A stretch of 64,000 bases of DNA from Atlantibacter subterraneus (GCF_027853245.1 NZ_JAPTZM010000002.1), one strand, 5' to 3'; shown: positions 25,991 through 35,651, numbered from the stretch's first letter. Notes: a model not told the origin generated them from the letters alone. Translations and numbers: made by a program.

Positions 25991-26956
25991 TCACCCCTTG
26001 CCTTTTACACTGCTGATAAACGTTGAACGGGCGGAGGTTGAACCCAGACGCTCGGCTTCATTCAGCAGTTTCAGGGCCTTGTCGATATCCCCGCTGTTAA
26101 CGGCCTGCTTAATGGCCTGATTGAAATAGTTTTCGGTGTCGTTTAATACCGGTTCGCTTTTCGCGGCAGGCGTAGGTGCCGGAGCGGCATGGGCCATGGC
26201 GGGTGCGGCGACCGGGGCTGGCGCGGCATAGGCGGTTGCCGGTGCGGCGGTATTACCGACGGTAACCGGGCCTGGACCAGAAGAGCCGAACAGCGGTCCC
26301 ACCAGGATGCTGGAGCCGGAAGAGGTTTTCACCTTCAGTTTTAGCGTGCCGTCAGTGGTATGACGGGCAATCGGGTCAGGAATATCCGGAATCGCGTTGC
26401 CGGTGCCTTTGGCATAAGACTTGGCCGGGTCGAGTAATTTTGTGGTTTGTTGCAGGTCTTTATCCGTGGTGAACACCAGTAAATAGAGTTTTTGCTGCCC
26501 CAGCGCCGGGGTCAGTTTAATCACGCCTTCAAGACGATCGGCGGACATCACGCCCGGCTCCTGATAGGTAAAGTAACTGCTGGGGAAAAAGGCCGCAGGC
26601 GTTAAATTTTGATCCAGGACCAGCACGTTCGGCGCAAAGACCGACGTTTGCTTATCGACTTCGCTGGTCAGGGTGATAGTCAGTTCACCGATATTCGCCG
26701 GTACGCTGTACGCAGCAACCGGTCCGGCAATGCCCGGCGCGTTCAGCGATTGGCCGCTGGTCGCCAGGGTGGTGGTTTGGGTTTTGGACTGGTCGACGGG
26801 CGTCCATTGCAGTTGCTGCAATGACTGAGCCGGAATAGCGGGCGCAGCAGAAACGTCCTGTGGAACCAGATTCACCGCTGCGAGGGTGGTGGCCGGTAGG
26901 CTTGCCAGTAAACCCGCAGAGAGACACAACGCGATTAAACTTTTATTCATTTTCAT
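25991..26956 (-). CDS. malM: Periplasmic maltose-operon protein MalM
   Basis: Last gene of the malK-lamB-malM operon; a periplasmic protein of unclear role. It is 321 aa (E. coli 306) with a signal peptide of about 26 residues (MKMNKSLIALCLSAGLLASL). Two conserved domains are joined by an Ala/Pro-rich linker (about 225-260) which is longer here and accounts for most of the extra length. The ATG at 26956 matches the family start; an upstream extension to 27022 is rejected. Confidence 0.95.
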   Translation of the reverse strand: MKMNKSLIALCLSAGLLASLPATTLAAVNLVPQDVSAAPAIPAQSLQQLQWTPVDQSKTQTTTLATSGQSLNAPGIAGPVAAYSVPANIGELTITLTSEVDKQTSVFAPNVLVLDQNLTPAAFFPSSYFTYQEPGVMSADRLEGVIKLTPALGQQKLYLLVFTTDKDLQQTTKLLDPAKSYAKGTGNAIPDIPDPIARHTTDGTLKLKVKTSSGSSILVGPLFGSSGPGPVTVGNTAAPATAYAAPAPVAAPAMAHAAPAPTPAAKSEPVLNDTENYFNQAIKQAVNSGDIDKALKLLNEAERLGSTSARSTFISSVKGKG

Positions 26957-27030
26957 TGTTATAACCTCAAACGTGCGGGTAAGCGGGAGCCAGGCAATAG
27001 CGCGCTCACCCAGGACAGGCATGGTCAGAC

Positions 27031-27050
27031 AGAGGGGCTTACGCCCCTCT
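27031..27050. other. Stem-loop between lamB and malM
   Basis: A perfect eight-base stem AGAGGGGC/GCCCCTCT with loop TTAC lies 26 bases past the lamB stop. It has no T-run on the minus strand, so it is more likely an mRNA-stabilising hairpin than a full terminator. Confidence 0.65.
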
Positions 27051-27075
27051 TTGCTTTATCAATTAACTTGCTGTA

Positions 27076-28383
27076 TTACCACCAGATTTCCATCTGAGCG
27101 CCGAAGGTCCACTCATCGTTATCGCCACGGCTGAAGGTGCGCGCGGAGGTATCCTGATAAGCGTAACCTGCGGTGTAGCCAGCGCCGGAATCGTTGTTAG
27201 CGTAGCCGAAGGACTCATCCCATTTGGCATAGGTCGCGAACACGCGGATTGCCGGACGGGACCAGATGCTGTCGCCAGCCTGCCACTGTTGCGCCAGGGT
27301 CACTTTGACCTGGTCGTTGGTGGAGTCGGTGCGCTGGGACTTGACGTTGTCATAGCCCACTTCAAGCAGGGTGCTCATGATCGGCGTCCATTTGAACATC
27401 GGACGCACGCCCACGGTCCACCAGCGGGTACCGTTGTTGTTGTCCAGATCGATGTCCTGATACATACCGACGTACATCAGGTCCCAACGGTCGCCCAGGG
27501 AGATAGCACCGTGGTCGATAAAGCGCAGCAGGTGGCCGTCATTATTGAGGCTGGCGCCCTGCGGGATGCCTTTACCGTTAGAGGTCATGGAATCCAGGCC
27601 GTACTGAACGACGAATTTGTTAAAGCCTTTCAGCATGCTCTGGGTATGCTCAGCGGTGAACAACCAACCGTCTTTCGATGCGCCAGGCTGCAGGTAGTAG
27701 TCATCAGGAATGTTGGTGTGACCGTAGTCGACGCCCAGTTCCAGGGTACCGCCCGGGTTGATTTCCATGCCGGCTAAACGCACGTCGAACACATCGTTCG
27801 GCACGACGTTGTCATAAATACGGTTGCCGTCGGAATCGAAGTCAGAGAATGCGGAGGAGCCGCCGGATTCTGAAGAACGGGTGGCAGCCAGAGAGAGCTT
27901 ACCAAAGCCGAGATCGATGTTTTCCAGACCTGCGCCCGGGCCGGAGATATCCCAGTAGTAGAAGTCGATCATGTGAACGTCATGACGCTGGTAGAAGCGT
28001 TTACCGGCCCAAATAGTGGCACCCGGCAGCGCGTCGATCAGGTTTTTACCCTGAACGTTGGCTTCACGGAAAGCCGGGCTGGTGGATTCCCAGTCATTAC
28101 GCTGTGATACGGAGTACGCCACGTTAGTGTCGAAGTAGAAGCTCTTATCGCCCTCTTTCCACACTTCCTGACCCAGTTTGAGTTCTGCGTAGGTTTCGCA
28201 TTCGTTACCCAGACGATATTTACTTTGAGCGCCGGTAGCCTGGAAACACTCCTGCTCGCCGCCGCTGCCTGTCCAGCCGATACCGGAACGGGCGTAGCCT
28301 TTAAAATCGACGGCACCCGCCTGGGCAGACAGGATGCCTGCCATGACGGCAACCGCCAGTGGGACTTTGCGCAGAGTAATCAT
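27076..28383 (-). CDS. lamB: Maltoporin LamB
   Basis: Trimeric outer-membrane channel for maltose and maltodextrins. It is 435 aa (E. coli 446); the shorter length comes from loop differences. Signal peptide MITLRKVPLAVAVMAGILSA ends at AGA before VDFKGYARSGIGW. The greasy-slide and barrel segments are conserved and the C-terminus EIWW ends in Trp. The ATG at 28383 has AGGAGATAG before it. External loops, where phages bind, diverge from E. coli. Confidence 0.98.
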   Translation of the reverse strand: MITLRKVPLAVAVMAGILSAQAGAVDFKGYARSGIGWTGSGGEQECFQATGAQSKYRLGNECETYAELKLGQEVWKEGDKSFYFDTNVAYSVSQRNDWESTSPAFREANVQGKNLIDALPGATIWAGKRFYQRHDVHMIDFYYWDISGPGAGLENIDLGFGKLSLAATRSSESGGSSAFSDFDSDGNRIYDNVVPNDVFDVRLAGMEINPGGTLELGVDYGHTNIPDDYYLQPGASKDGWLFTAEHTQSMLKGFNKFVVQYGLDSMTSNGKGIPQGASLNNDGHLLRFIDHGAISLGDRWDLMYVGMYQDIDLDNNNGTRWWTVGVRPMFKWTPIMSTLLEVGYDNVKSQRTDSTNDQVKVTLAQQWQAGDSIWSRPAIRVFATYAKWDESFGYANNDSGAGYTAGYAYQDTSARTFSRGDNDEWTFGAQMEIWW

Positions 28384-28482
28384 TATTCTATCTCCTGAGA
28401 TCATTGCTTTTCTTTGTACACATCGCCTTTCAGGTTGCTGCAACGCAGCGCGAAGGGTTTTGTGTCGTTTTTTATGGAATGC

Positions 28483-29592
28483 TTAAACGCCGGGCTCGTG
28501 GTGCAGACGACGACAGGCCGTACCATCCTCTCGGAACAAATGGCAACGCTCTGGCGGCAAGCCGATGGCGAATGTGGCACCCTCTTCTACCAACACCACG
28601 TCAGACTGGCGGTAGACCAGGTTCTGACGAATGGCCGGAATTTGGATATGAATTTGCGTTTCGTGACCGAGCTGCTCAATGACCTGCACCTCACCTTCCA
28701 GGGTGACGTCGGCGATTTCACTCGGCAGCAGATGCTCCGGACGAATGCCCAGCGACATATTGGTCCCTACCTGCACGCCCGCGCTGTCCACCGGCAGCCA
28801 GATTTGCTGGCGGTTCGGCAGCTCTACCTGCACCTGATCGATGGCGGTGGCAGTGACTTTCACCGGTAAGAAATTCATCTTCGGCGAGCCGATAAATCCG
28901 GCCACGAAGCGATCGGCGGGGTAGTGATACAGCTCGAGCGGTTTACCCACCTGGGCGACGCGCCCGGCGTCCAGCACCACGATTTTGTCGGCGAGGGTCA
29001 TGGCCTCAACCTGGTCGTGGGTGACGTAAATCATGGTGCGCTTCAGGCGCTTATGCAGACGGGAGATTTCGATACGCATCTGCACGCGCAGTGCGGCATC
29101 CAGGTTAGAGAGCGGTTCATCCAGCAGAAACACGCGCGGTTCCGCCACCAGGGTACGGCCAATCGCCACGCGCTGGCGCTGCCCGCCGGACAACGCCTTC
29201 GGACGGCGATCCAACAGATGCGCCAGTTGCAGTGTTTCAGCGACCTGATTCACCCGCTGGTTGATCACCTCTTTCTTCGCCCCGGCCAGCTTCAGGCCGA
29301 AAGACATGTTCTCAGCCACCGACAGATGCGGATAAAGCGCATAGGACTGAAACACCATGCCCACGCCGCGTTCGGCGGGCGGCACGTCGTTAACGCGTTT
29401 ATCACCAATCAATAAATCACCGCTGGTAACCGTTTCCAGCCCGGCAATCATTCGCAGCAATGTCGATTTACCGCAGCCTGAGGGGCCGACGAACACCACA
29501 AACTCACCTTCGGTGATATCAAGGTTGATATCCTTTGAGACCACCACATCGCCCCAGGCTTTCGTTACATTACGCAGCTGAACGCTTGCCAT
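28483..29592 (-). CDS. malK: Maltose ABC transporter ATPase MalK
   Basis: ATPase dimer energising MalFGE; it also holds MalT inactive and is the target of EIIA-Glc inducer exclusion. It is 369 aa (E. coli 371). Walker A GPSGCGKST at 36-44, signature LSGGQRQRV near 134, Walker B VFLLDEPLSNLD, switch His in THDQVEAM, then a C-terminal regulatory domain ending CHLFREDGTACRRLH. The ATG at 29592 follows AGGGAGAAGGGG. Confidence 0.98.
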   Translation of the reverse strand: MASVQLRNVTKAWGDVVVSKDINLDITEGEFVVFVGPSGCGKSTLLRMIAGLETVTSGDLLIGDKRVNDVPPAERGVGMVFQSYALYPHLSVAENMSFGLKLAGAKKEVINQRVNQVAETLQLAHLLDRRPKALSGGQRQRVAIGRTLVAEPRVFLLDEPLSNLDAALRVQMRIEISRLHKRLKRTMIYVTHDQVEAMTLADKIVVLDAGRVAQVGKPLELYHYPADRFVAGFIGSPKMNFLPVKVTATAIDQVQVELPNRQQIWLPVDSAGVQVGTNMSLGIRPEHLLPSEIADVTLEGEVQVIEQLGHETQIHIQIPAIRQNLVYRQSDVVLVEEGATFAIGLPPERCHLFREDGTACRRLHHEPGV

Positions 29593-29961
29593 CCCCTTCT
29601 CCCTCAACAACTTGTCGCAATACCGCAGAACGTCTGTATTGACCGACTATCCGTCATTAGCTGCGTGGGTAAATCCTCCACCCCCGCGCTTTTTAATGGG
29701 GGAGGAGACGGGAGGATGAGAGGAGCAGGTCTGCCACCGCAGGTACGGCTCGCCTGAGAAAATCGTGATCGTGGCGTCAAAAAAGCGGGCTTTTTTGTGT
29801 GCGCCAGCCCACATAACCCGCGCTTATGTAACGCAGATCACACAAGTGAGCCCAGGGGCGTAGCGTAAAGGAGGATGAGAAGCGCTTGCCAGATGCGCAG
29901 ACTAAGCAGGGTAAAGCCACTACGTGTATCCACGTGCACATCACCAAAAAGGATGGGACAT
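29593..29961. promoter_or_regulatory. Divergent malK/malE control region with MalT and CRP sites
   Basis: This 369-base gap aligns by eye with the E. coli malK-malE region. MalT-box-like sequences are GGGGGTGGAGGAT on the minus strand near 29672-29686, GGGGGAGGAG near 29698-29707, GGGAGGATGAG near 29710-29720 and AAGGAGGATGAG near 29868-29879. CRP-like sites are at 29796-29813 (TGTG and CACA ends) and 29827-29842 (TGTAACGCAGATCACA). A small perfect hairpin, AAAAAAGC/GCTTTTTT at 29780-29797, is not something I recall from E. coli. Confidence 0.88.
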
Positions 29962-31152
29962 ATGAAACTCAACACTGGCGCACGCATCCTCGCGTTGTCT
30001 GTACTGACAACGATGATGTTCTCCGCCTCTGCTCTCGCCAAGATAGAAGAAGGCAAACTGGTAATCTGGATCAACGGTGATAAAGGCTATAACGGCCTTG
30101 CCGAAGTGGGTAAGAAGTTCGAAAAAGACACCGGCATTAAAGTGACCGTTGAGCATCCGGATAAGCTGGAAGAGAAATATCCGCAGGTTGCGGCCACCGG
30201 TGACGGCCCGGATATCATTTTCTGGGCGCATGACCGTTTCGGGGGTTACGCGCAGTCTGGCCTACTGGCTGAAATCACGCCGGACAAAGCCTTCCAGGAC
30301 AAACTGGTGCCATTCGCCTGGGACGCGGTGCGTTATGACGGCAAGCTGATTGCTTACCCGGTGGCGGTTGAATCGCTTTCTCTTATCTACAACAAAGATT
30401 TAGTCCCTAACCCGCCGAAAACGTGGGAAGAGATCCCGGCGCTGGATAAAGAACTCAAGGCCAAAGGTAAGAGCGCCCTGATGTTCAACCTGCAAGAGCC
30501 GTACTTCACCTGGCCGTTGATCGCGGCAGACGGCGGATACGCGTTTAAATTCGCCAACGGCAAATACGATGTGAAAGATGTCGGCGTGGACAGCGCGGGC
30601 GCGAAAGCGGGCCTGACCTTCCTGGTCGATATGATCAAAAACAAACAGATGAACGCCGATACCGATTACTCCATCGCCGAAGCCGCCTTTAACAAAGGCG
30701 AAACCGCCATGACCATTAACGGTCCGTGGGCGTGGACCAACATCGATAAGAGCAAAATCAACTACGGCGTCGCACAGTTGCCGACCTTCAAAGGCAAGCC
30801 GTCGAAACCGTTCGTTGGGGTACTGAGCGCGGGCATTAACGCCGCCAGCCCGAACAAAGAACTGGCGAAAGAGTTCCTGGAAAACTACCTGCTGACCGAC
30901 GAAGGTCTGGCGGAAGTGAACAAGGATAAACCGCTGGGTGCCGTGGCGCTGAAATCCTACCAGGATCAGTTGGCGAAGGATCCGCGCATCGCCGCGACTA
31001 TGGCCAACGCCGAGACCGGCGAAATCATGCCGAACATCCCGCAAATGTCCGCCTTCTGGTATGCCGTTCGCACCGCGGTGATCAACGCCGTGAGCGGTCG
31101 TCAGACCGTGGACGAAGCGATGAAAGATGCGCAGGGCCGTATCACCAAGTAA
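29962..31152 (+). CDS. malE: Periplasmic maltose-binding protein MalE
   Basis: Substrate-binding protein that delivers maltose to MalFGK2 and signals to the Tar chemoreceptor. It is 396 aa as in E. coli, with a 26-residue signal peptide ending SASALA before KIEEGKLVIWINGDKGY. Sugar-binding residues are in DGPDIIFWAHDRFGGYAQSG and in the tryptophan sites (FTWPLI, GPWAWTNID, PQMSAFWYA). The ATG at 29962 has AAGGATG upstream. Confidence 0.99.
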   Translation: MKLNTGARILALSVLTTMMFSASALAKIEEGKLVIWINGDKGYNGLAEVGKKFEKDTGIKVTVEHPDKLEEKYPQVAATGDGPDIIFWAHDRFGGYAQSGLLAEITPDKAFQDKLVPFAWDAVRYDGKLIAYPVAVESLSLIYNKDLVPNPPKTWEEIPALDKELKAKGKSALMFNLQEPYFTWPLIAADGGYAFKFANGKYDVKDVGVDSAGAKAGLTFLVDMIKNKQMNADTDYSIAEAAFNKGETAMTINGPWAWTNIDKSKINYGVAQLPTFKGKPSKPFVGVLSAGINAASPNKELAKEFLENYLLTDEGLAEVNKDKPLGAVALKSYQDQLAKDPRIAATMANAETGEIMPNIPQMSAFWYAVRTAVINAVSGRQTVDEAMKDAQGRITK

Positions 31153-31160
31153 TAAGCAAT

Positions 31161-31185
31161 CGCGGGCAGCGTTGGGCTGCCCGCG
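31161..31185 (+). other. Stem-loop between malE and malF
   Basis: A perfect ten-base GC-rich stem CGCGGGCAGC/GCTGCCCGCG with a five-base loop lies nine bases after the malE stop. It has no T-run. In E. coli a REP hairpin at this place protects malE mRNA; this unrelated stem probably does the same. Confidence 0.8.
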
Positions 31186-31223
31186 TTGAGTTGCCGATCT
31201 AATACGCTGTGAAAGGAAACCCC

Positions 31224-32768
31224 ATGGATGTAGTTAAAAAGAAACCCTGGTGGCAAAGCGATATGCTGAAGTGGTCAGCCGTCGCCCTGCTCGGCCTGCT
31301 GGTGGGTTATCTTGTGGTATTGATGTATGCCCAGGGGGAGTATCTGTTCGCCATTGTGACGCTGATCTTAAGCTCCGTTGGCCTGTACATCTTCGCTAAC
31401 CGTCGCGCTTACGCATGGCGCTACGTCTACCCTGGCCTCGCCGGCATGGGGCTGTTCGTTCTGTTCCCGCTGATCTGCACCATCGCCATCGCGTTTACCA
31501 ACTACAGCAGCACCAACCAGCTGACCTTTGAACGCGCGCAGCAGGTGCTGATGGACCGCCAGTATCAGGCGGGTAAAACGTTTGGCTTCGGCCTCTATCC
31601 GGATAACGAAAAATGGCGGCTCGCGCTTACCGATGGCGAAAGCGGCAAAAACTACGTCTCCGACGCCTTTACCTTTGGCGACGAGCAAACCCTGAAGCTG
31701 AAGGAAGCCGACGCGCTGCCGACCGGTGAACGCGCCACGCTGCGCATCATTACCCAGAATCGCCAGGCGCTGACCCGGATCACCGCCGAACTGCCGGATG
31801 AAAGCCAGCTGGTGATGAGCTCATTACGCCAGTTCTCGGGCACCCGCCCGCTGTACACCCTGGCGAATGACGGCAAGTTGACCAACAACCAGAGCGGCGC
31901 GGTCTATGCGCCGAATCCCGATGTCGGGTTCTATCAGGTGGTTAACGCCGACGGCAGCTGGGGCAGCGAAAAACTCAGCCCTGGCTACACGGTGACCACC
32001 GGCTGGGACAACTTTATGCGCGTCTTCACTGACGAAGGCATTCAGAAACCGTTCTTCGCCATCTTCGTCTGGACGGTGGTGTTCTCGGTGCTGACGGTAG
32101 TGCTGACCGTGGCGGTCGGCATGGTGTTGGCCTGCGTGGTGCAGTGGGAAGCATTAAAGGGCAAAGCGATTTACCGGGTACTGCTGATTCTACCGTATGC
32201 GGTGCCGTCGTTTATCTCGATCCTGATTTTCAAAGGGTTGTTTAACCAGAGCTTCGGTGAAATCAACATGATGCTCAGCGCGGTGTTCGGCATCCGCCCT
32301 GCGTGGTTTACTGACCCCACTACCGCCCGCGCCATGATTATTATCGTCAACACCTGGCTGGGTTACCCGTACATGATGATCCTGTGCATGGGGCTGCTGA
32401 AGGCGATTCCCGACGATCTCTATGAAGCGTCGGCGATGGACGGCGCTACGCCATTCCAGAACTTCTTTAAAATCACATTCCCGCTGCTGATCAAGCCGCT
32501 CACGCCGCTGATGATTGCCAGCTTCGCATTCAACTTTAATAACTTCGTGCTGATCCTGCTGTTGACCAACGGCGGCCCGGACCGTCTCGGCACGACGACC
32601 CCGGCAGGCTATACCGACCTGCTGGTGAGCTATACCTACCGCATCGCCTTTGAAGGCGGCGGCGGTCAGGATTTCGGCCTCGCTGCCGCTATCGCCACGC
32701 TGATCTTCCTGCTGGTAGGCGCGCTCGCGATTGTTAACCTCAAAGCCACGCGCATCAAGTTTGATTAA
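31224..32768 (+). CDS. malF: Maltose ABC transporter permease MalF
   Basis: Inner-membrane permease with eight helices and a large periplasmic P2 loop (about residues 93-275). It is 514 aa, as in E. coli. The EAA loop contacting MalK reads EASAMDGATPFQNFFKITFP. The ATG at 31224 follows AAAGGAAAC and gives the exact family length. Twelve bases separate it from malG. Confidence 0.98.
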   Translation: MDVVKKKPWWQSDMLKWSAVALLGLLVGYLVVLMYAQGEYLFAIVTLILSSVGLYIFANRRAYAWRYVYPGLAGMGLFVLFPLICTIAIAFTNYSSTNQLTFERAQQVLMDRQYQAGKTFGFGLYPDNEKWRLALTDGESGKNYVSDAFTFGDEQTLKLKEADALPTGERATLRIITQNRQALTRITAELPDESQLVMSSLRQFSGTRPLYTLANDGKLTNNQSGAVYAPNPDVGFYQVVNADGSWGSEKLSPGYTVTTGWDNFMRVFTDEGIQKPFFAIFVWTVVFSVLTVVLTVAVGMVLACVVQWEALKGKAIYRVLLILPYAVPSFISILIFKGLFNQSFGEINMMLSAVFGIRPAWFTDPTTARAMIIIVNTWLGYPYMMILCMGLLKAIPDDLYEASAMDGATPFQNFFKITFPLLIKPLTPLMIASFAFNFNNFVLILLLTNGGPDRLGTTTPAGYTDLLVSYTYRIAFEGGGGQDFGLAAAIATLIFLLVGALAIVNLKATRIKFD

Positions 32769-32779
32769 GGAGACGACAC

Positions 32780-33670
32780 ATGGCTATGGTGCAACCGAAA
32801 TCTCAAAAGCTGCGTTTGTTTATCACACACCTGTTACTGCTGATGTTTATCGCAGCGATTATGTTCCCGCTGCTGATGGTCGTGGCGATCTCGCTGCGTT
32901 CCGGCAACTTCGCCACCGGCAGCCTGATCCCGGAGCAAATCTCCTGGGAGCACTGGAAGCTGGCGCTGGGCTTTAACGTGGTGCATGCCAACGGCAGCGT
33001 CACCCCGCCGCCGTTCCCGGTACTGCTGTGGCTGTGGAACTCGGTGAAAATCGCGGGCATTACCGCGGTTGGCATAGTGGCGCTTTCCACCACTTGCGCC
33101 TACGCTTTTGCGCGTATGCGTTTTCCCGGCAAGGCTACCTTGCTGAAAGGCATGCTGATTTTCCAGATGTTCCCGGCGGTGCTGTCGCTGGTGGCGCTGT
33201 ATGCGTTGTTCGATCGCCTCGGTCAGTACATTCCGTTTATCGGTCTGAACACCCACGGCGGGGTGATCTTCGCCTACCTCGGCGGCATTGCGCTGCACGT
33301 CTGGACCATTAAAGGCTATTTCGAAACCATCGACGGCTCGCTGGAAGAAGCCGCCGCGCTGGATGGCGCAACGCCGTGGCAGGCGTTCCGCTTAGTGCTG
33401 TTGCCGCTGTCGGTGCCGATTCTGGCGGTGGTGTTTATTCTGTCGTTTATCGCCGCGATTACTGAAGTACCGGTCGCGTCGTTGCTGTTGCGTGATGTGA
33501 ACAGCTACACCCTGGCCGTGGGCATGCAGCAATACCTCAACCCGCAAAACTACCTGTGGGGCGACTTTGCTGCGGCTGCGGTACTTTCCGCTATCCCGAT
33601 CACCCTGGTGTTCCTGCTGGCCCAGCGCTGGCTGGTCAGCGGGCTGACGGCGGGGGGCGTGAAAGGCTAA
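32780..33670 (+). CDS. malG: Maltose ABC transporter permease MalG
   Basis: Second membrane subunit with six helices, 296 aa as in E. coli. The EAA motif is EEAAALDGATPWQAFRLVLLP and the C-terminal tail LTAGGVKG reaches into the transporter interior. An AAGGAGA ribosome site spans the malF stop, so translation is probably coupled. Last gene of malEFG. E. coli has xylE next; here psiE follows directly. Confidence 0.98.
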   Translation: MAMVQPKSQKLRLFITHLLLLMFIAAIMFPLLMVVAISLRSGNFATGSLIPEQISWEHWKLALGFNVVHANGSVTPPPFPVLLWLWNSVKIAGITAVGIVALSTTCAYAFARMRFPGKATLLKGMLIFQMFPAVLSLVALYALFDRLGQYIPFIGLNTHGGVIFAYLGGIALHVWTIKGYFETIDGSLEEAAALDGATPWQAFRLVLLPLSVPILAVVFILSFIAAITEVPVASLLLRDVNSYTLAVGMQQYLNPQNYLWGDFAAAAVLSAIPITLVFLLAQRWLVSGLTAGGVKG

Positions 33671-33741
33671 GTTTCATCGTTATATGCCACTGTTATTATC
33701 CTCAATTGCCGTTGTGACTTTCCTTATCTGTGACTCCCTTC

Positions 33742-33766
33742 GGCGGCCTTCGGGCCGCCATTTTTA
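33742..33766. terminator. Terminator between malG and psiE
   Basis: A perfect seven-base stem GGCGGCC/GGCCGCC with a TTCG loop is followed by ATTTTTA, into the psiE stop codon. It serves malEFG and may also serve convergent psiE. Confidence 0.9.
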
Positions 33767-34183
33767 TTCGCGCTTCAGCCGTTTCGAGTTGCACAGCCAC
33801 AGCGTGATCACCAGCAGCAGGATCGCCCCGGAATAGATCAGCACGTCCATCGGCGCTTTATGATCGACGATGATCAACCGCACGATAGCCGTGATGCCGA
33901 TGTAAATGAAATAGCGCAGCGGGAAGTGGTAGCCGGACTGGAAGTACTTGACGATCAGGGCGATGAATTCGAAGTAGAGGAAATAAACCACCAGCCCTTC
34001 CACCAGCTCGTATTTGCTGGCCTGAATGGGTGAGAAGAGCACATCGGCCAGATGCAGGGTCTCTTTACCGAGAAAGATAACCAGGATCAGGCCAAGGCTG
34101 AGCAAGCCAAGGTTCAGCACCGTTTGCAGGATGGAAGAAACCCATTCCCCGCGCGCACGTGACGAAGCGGATAGCGTGGACAT
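33764..34183 (-). CDS. psiE: Phosphate-starvation-inducible protein PsiE
   Basis: Small inner-membrane protein, 139 aa (E. coli 136), of unknown mechanism, induced by phosphate starvation in E. coli. Four hydrophobic segments are visible; conserved parts are GKETLHLADVLF, YELVEGLVVYFLYFEFIALIVKYFQSG and the end LCNSKRLKRE. It lies convergent with malG, at the edge of the accessory locus. Confidence 0.96.
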   Translation of the reverse strand: MSTLSASSRARGEWVSSILQTVLNLGLLSLGLILVIFLGKETLHLADVLFSPIQASKYELVEGLVVYFLYFEFIALIVKYFQSGYHFPLRYFIYIGITAIVRLIIVDHKAPMDVLIYSGAILLLVITLWLCNSKRLKRE

Positions 34184-34628
34184 AACAGCGTCCTCATCTC
34201 AGGAGTGAGGAATCGTTATACGTCAGAAATGTGATCCAGATCTAGTTTTATTTGCTTATGTTTTAATCAAAAACCAGCGCATTTCAGTATCACGCTGTAC
34301 CGGGAACCTTTACAACACTCAAGGCTGATAATAGCTGATACTTGCCATATATATTAAAGCTATGAATAGCGCTTGTTTTAAGAATCAATGACGTTAATCG
34401 GCTCATGTTTTCTGAGGCAATCTCATGGCATATCAACCAGTCGTAAAACATGGTTATGTCTTAAAAGGGATTTTTGCGTATTAAAAGTTTCGCAGACTCA
34501 GCAAAAATTTACATTCGCGAAGGACTTTAGCCTGTTTAGGGCTTGATAAGGTTCTAATTAGGATTAGAATTGTTACCCGCAACTATCTTTAAAGCAGAAA
34601 CAACAATTTCTAATTCAAAATTGAATCA
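34184..34628. other. AT-rich intergenic region, psiE / malI-like gene
   Basis: This 445-base gap has low G+C and no convincing coding frame. It must hold the psiE promoter and the promoter of the regulator gene. A perfect inverted repeat TTCTAAT-TAGG-ATTAGAA lies about 60 bases before the regulator start, near 34553-34570, and could bind the regulator or another factor. A CRP half-site TGTGATCCAGATC lies near 34230. It likely marks one end of the acquired segment. Confidence 0.55.
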
Positions 34629-35651
34629 ATGATGACAAAAAAAAAGCCCACTATTTCAGATGTTGCTAAACTCGCTGATGTTTCCCCTGCAGCTGTATCA
34701 ATGGCCCTTTCTGGTAAAGGGAGGATATCAACATGGACAGCACAGCGTATCAATGATGCTATCGACCAACTGGGCTATGTAAGAAATAATAATGCTGCAG
34801 CGTTAAGAAGCGGTAAAACAGGACTTATCGCCGTGATGATGCATGGTTTGGAGCGGCGGTTTAACCTTGAAGTCTTGCAAGGGCTAAATGCTAAAATTGA
34901 TTGCGATAATAAGGTTGCTTTCATTCTTATTTATGAAACCGCGCTTGATCTGGATAACAGGCTAAATATTGCGTTAAATTATAATGTTGATGGTATTATT
35001 ATCGTCAGCCCAACTCACATTAGTAAAAGCATAGAGTTAAGATTGCAAAATCAAACTATTCCTTTTGCTACCATTGCCTTCACTAACCAGTTAAGCGATC
35101 ACAATCATTTCTGTGTCGATGCGGCAAGCGTTAGTGCGCTAGCGACGCAATATCTTATTGATAAAGGTCATATTCACATTGCGTTTGTAGGCGGCAACAT
35201 GAAGTCATATGATCGTGCTGAAAAACTAGCGGGATATTTTTCAACCTTACGGAAAAATAACATTAAAGACGACAAATCATTAATCCTTCCTGAAGGAGAC
35301 AACCTTCAAAACACTGCAGAAGGCGTTGAAAAGCTTATTTCCTCACACCCCTGGCTCACTGCGATTCTTTGCTATGATGAGTTAGCGACGAAAGGAACCG
35401 TAACGGGAATAAATAACCGGGGAAGAACAGTCGGTAAAGATAATTATATAGAAAGAGATATTTCATTAATTGCTTTAGAAAAAATTGACGAAGCTGAGTA
35501 TGGTGCTCCGTCAATCACATGTGTTGATTACTCCGCCTTTCAGATGGGCTGGAACGCGGCGCATATATTAATTCAAAAAATTGATAACCATCAAGAAGTA
35601 ATTACCCTGTCTCATCCGGGACCCACACTTATACTCAGAAATTCAGCTTAA
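34629..35651 (+). CDS. LacI/GalR-family repressor, MalI-like
   Basis: A 340-aa transcription factor. The N-terminal helix-turn-helix (about residues 9-55) reads TISDVAKLADVSPAAVSMAL followed by SGKGRISTWTAQRI and QLGYVRNN, closest in my memory to E. coli MalI (VLSGKGRIST, LGFVRN). The rest is a periplasmic-binding-protein-like effector domain. It is convergent with the PTS/deaminase/asparaginase operon and overlaps its last gene by four bases. An operator nearly identical to that of MalI lies before the PTS gene, which supports control of this operon. Codon use is AT-rich, unlike the mal genes beside it. The effector is unknown. Confidence 0.85.
   Translation: MMTKKKPTISDVAKLADVSPAAVSMALSGKGRISTWTAQRINDAIDQLGYVRNNNAAALRSGKTGLIAVMMHGLERRFNLEVLQGLNAKIDCDNKVAFILIYETALDLDNRLNIALNYNVDGIIIVSPTHISKSIELRLQNQTIPFATIAFTNQLSDHNHFCVDAASVSALATQYLIDKGHIHIAFVGGNMKSYDRAEKLAGYFSTLRKNNIKDDKSLILPEGDNLQNTAEGVEKLISSHPWLTAILCYDELATKGTVTGINNRGRTVGKDNYIERDISLIALEKIDEAEYGAPSITCVDYSAFQMGWNAAHILIQKIDNHQEVITLSHPGPTLILRNSA

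Noticed and set aside
33671..34183. xylE between malG and psiE
   Set aside because: Present in E. coli K-12 at this point, but here malG and psiE are separated only by a terminator.
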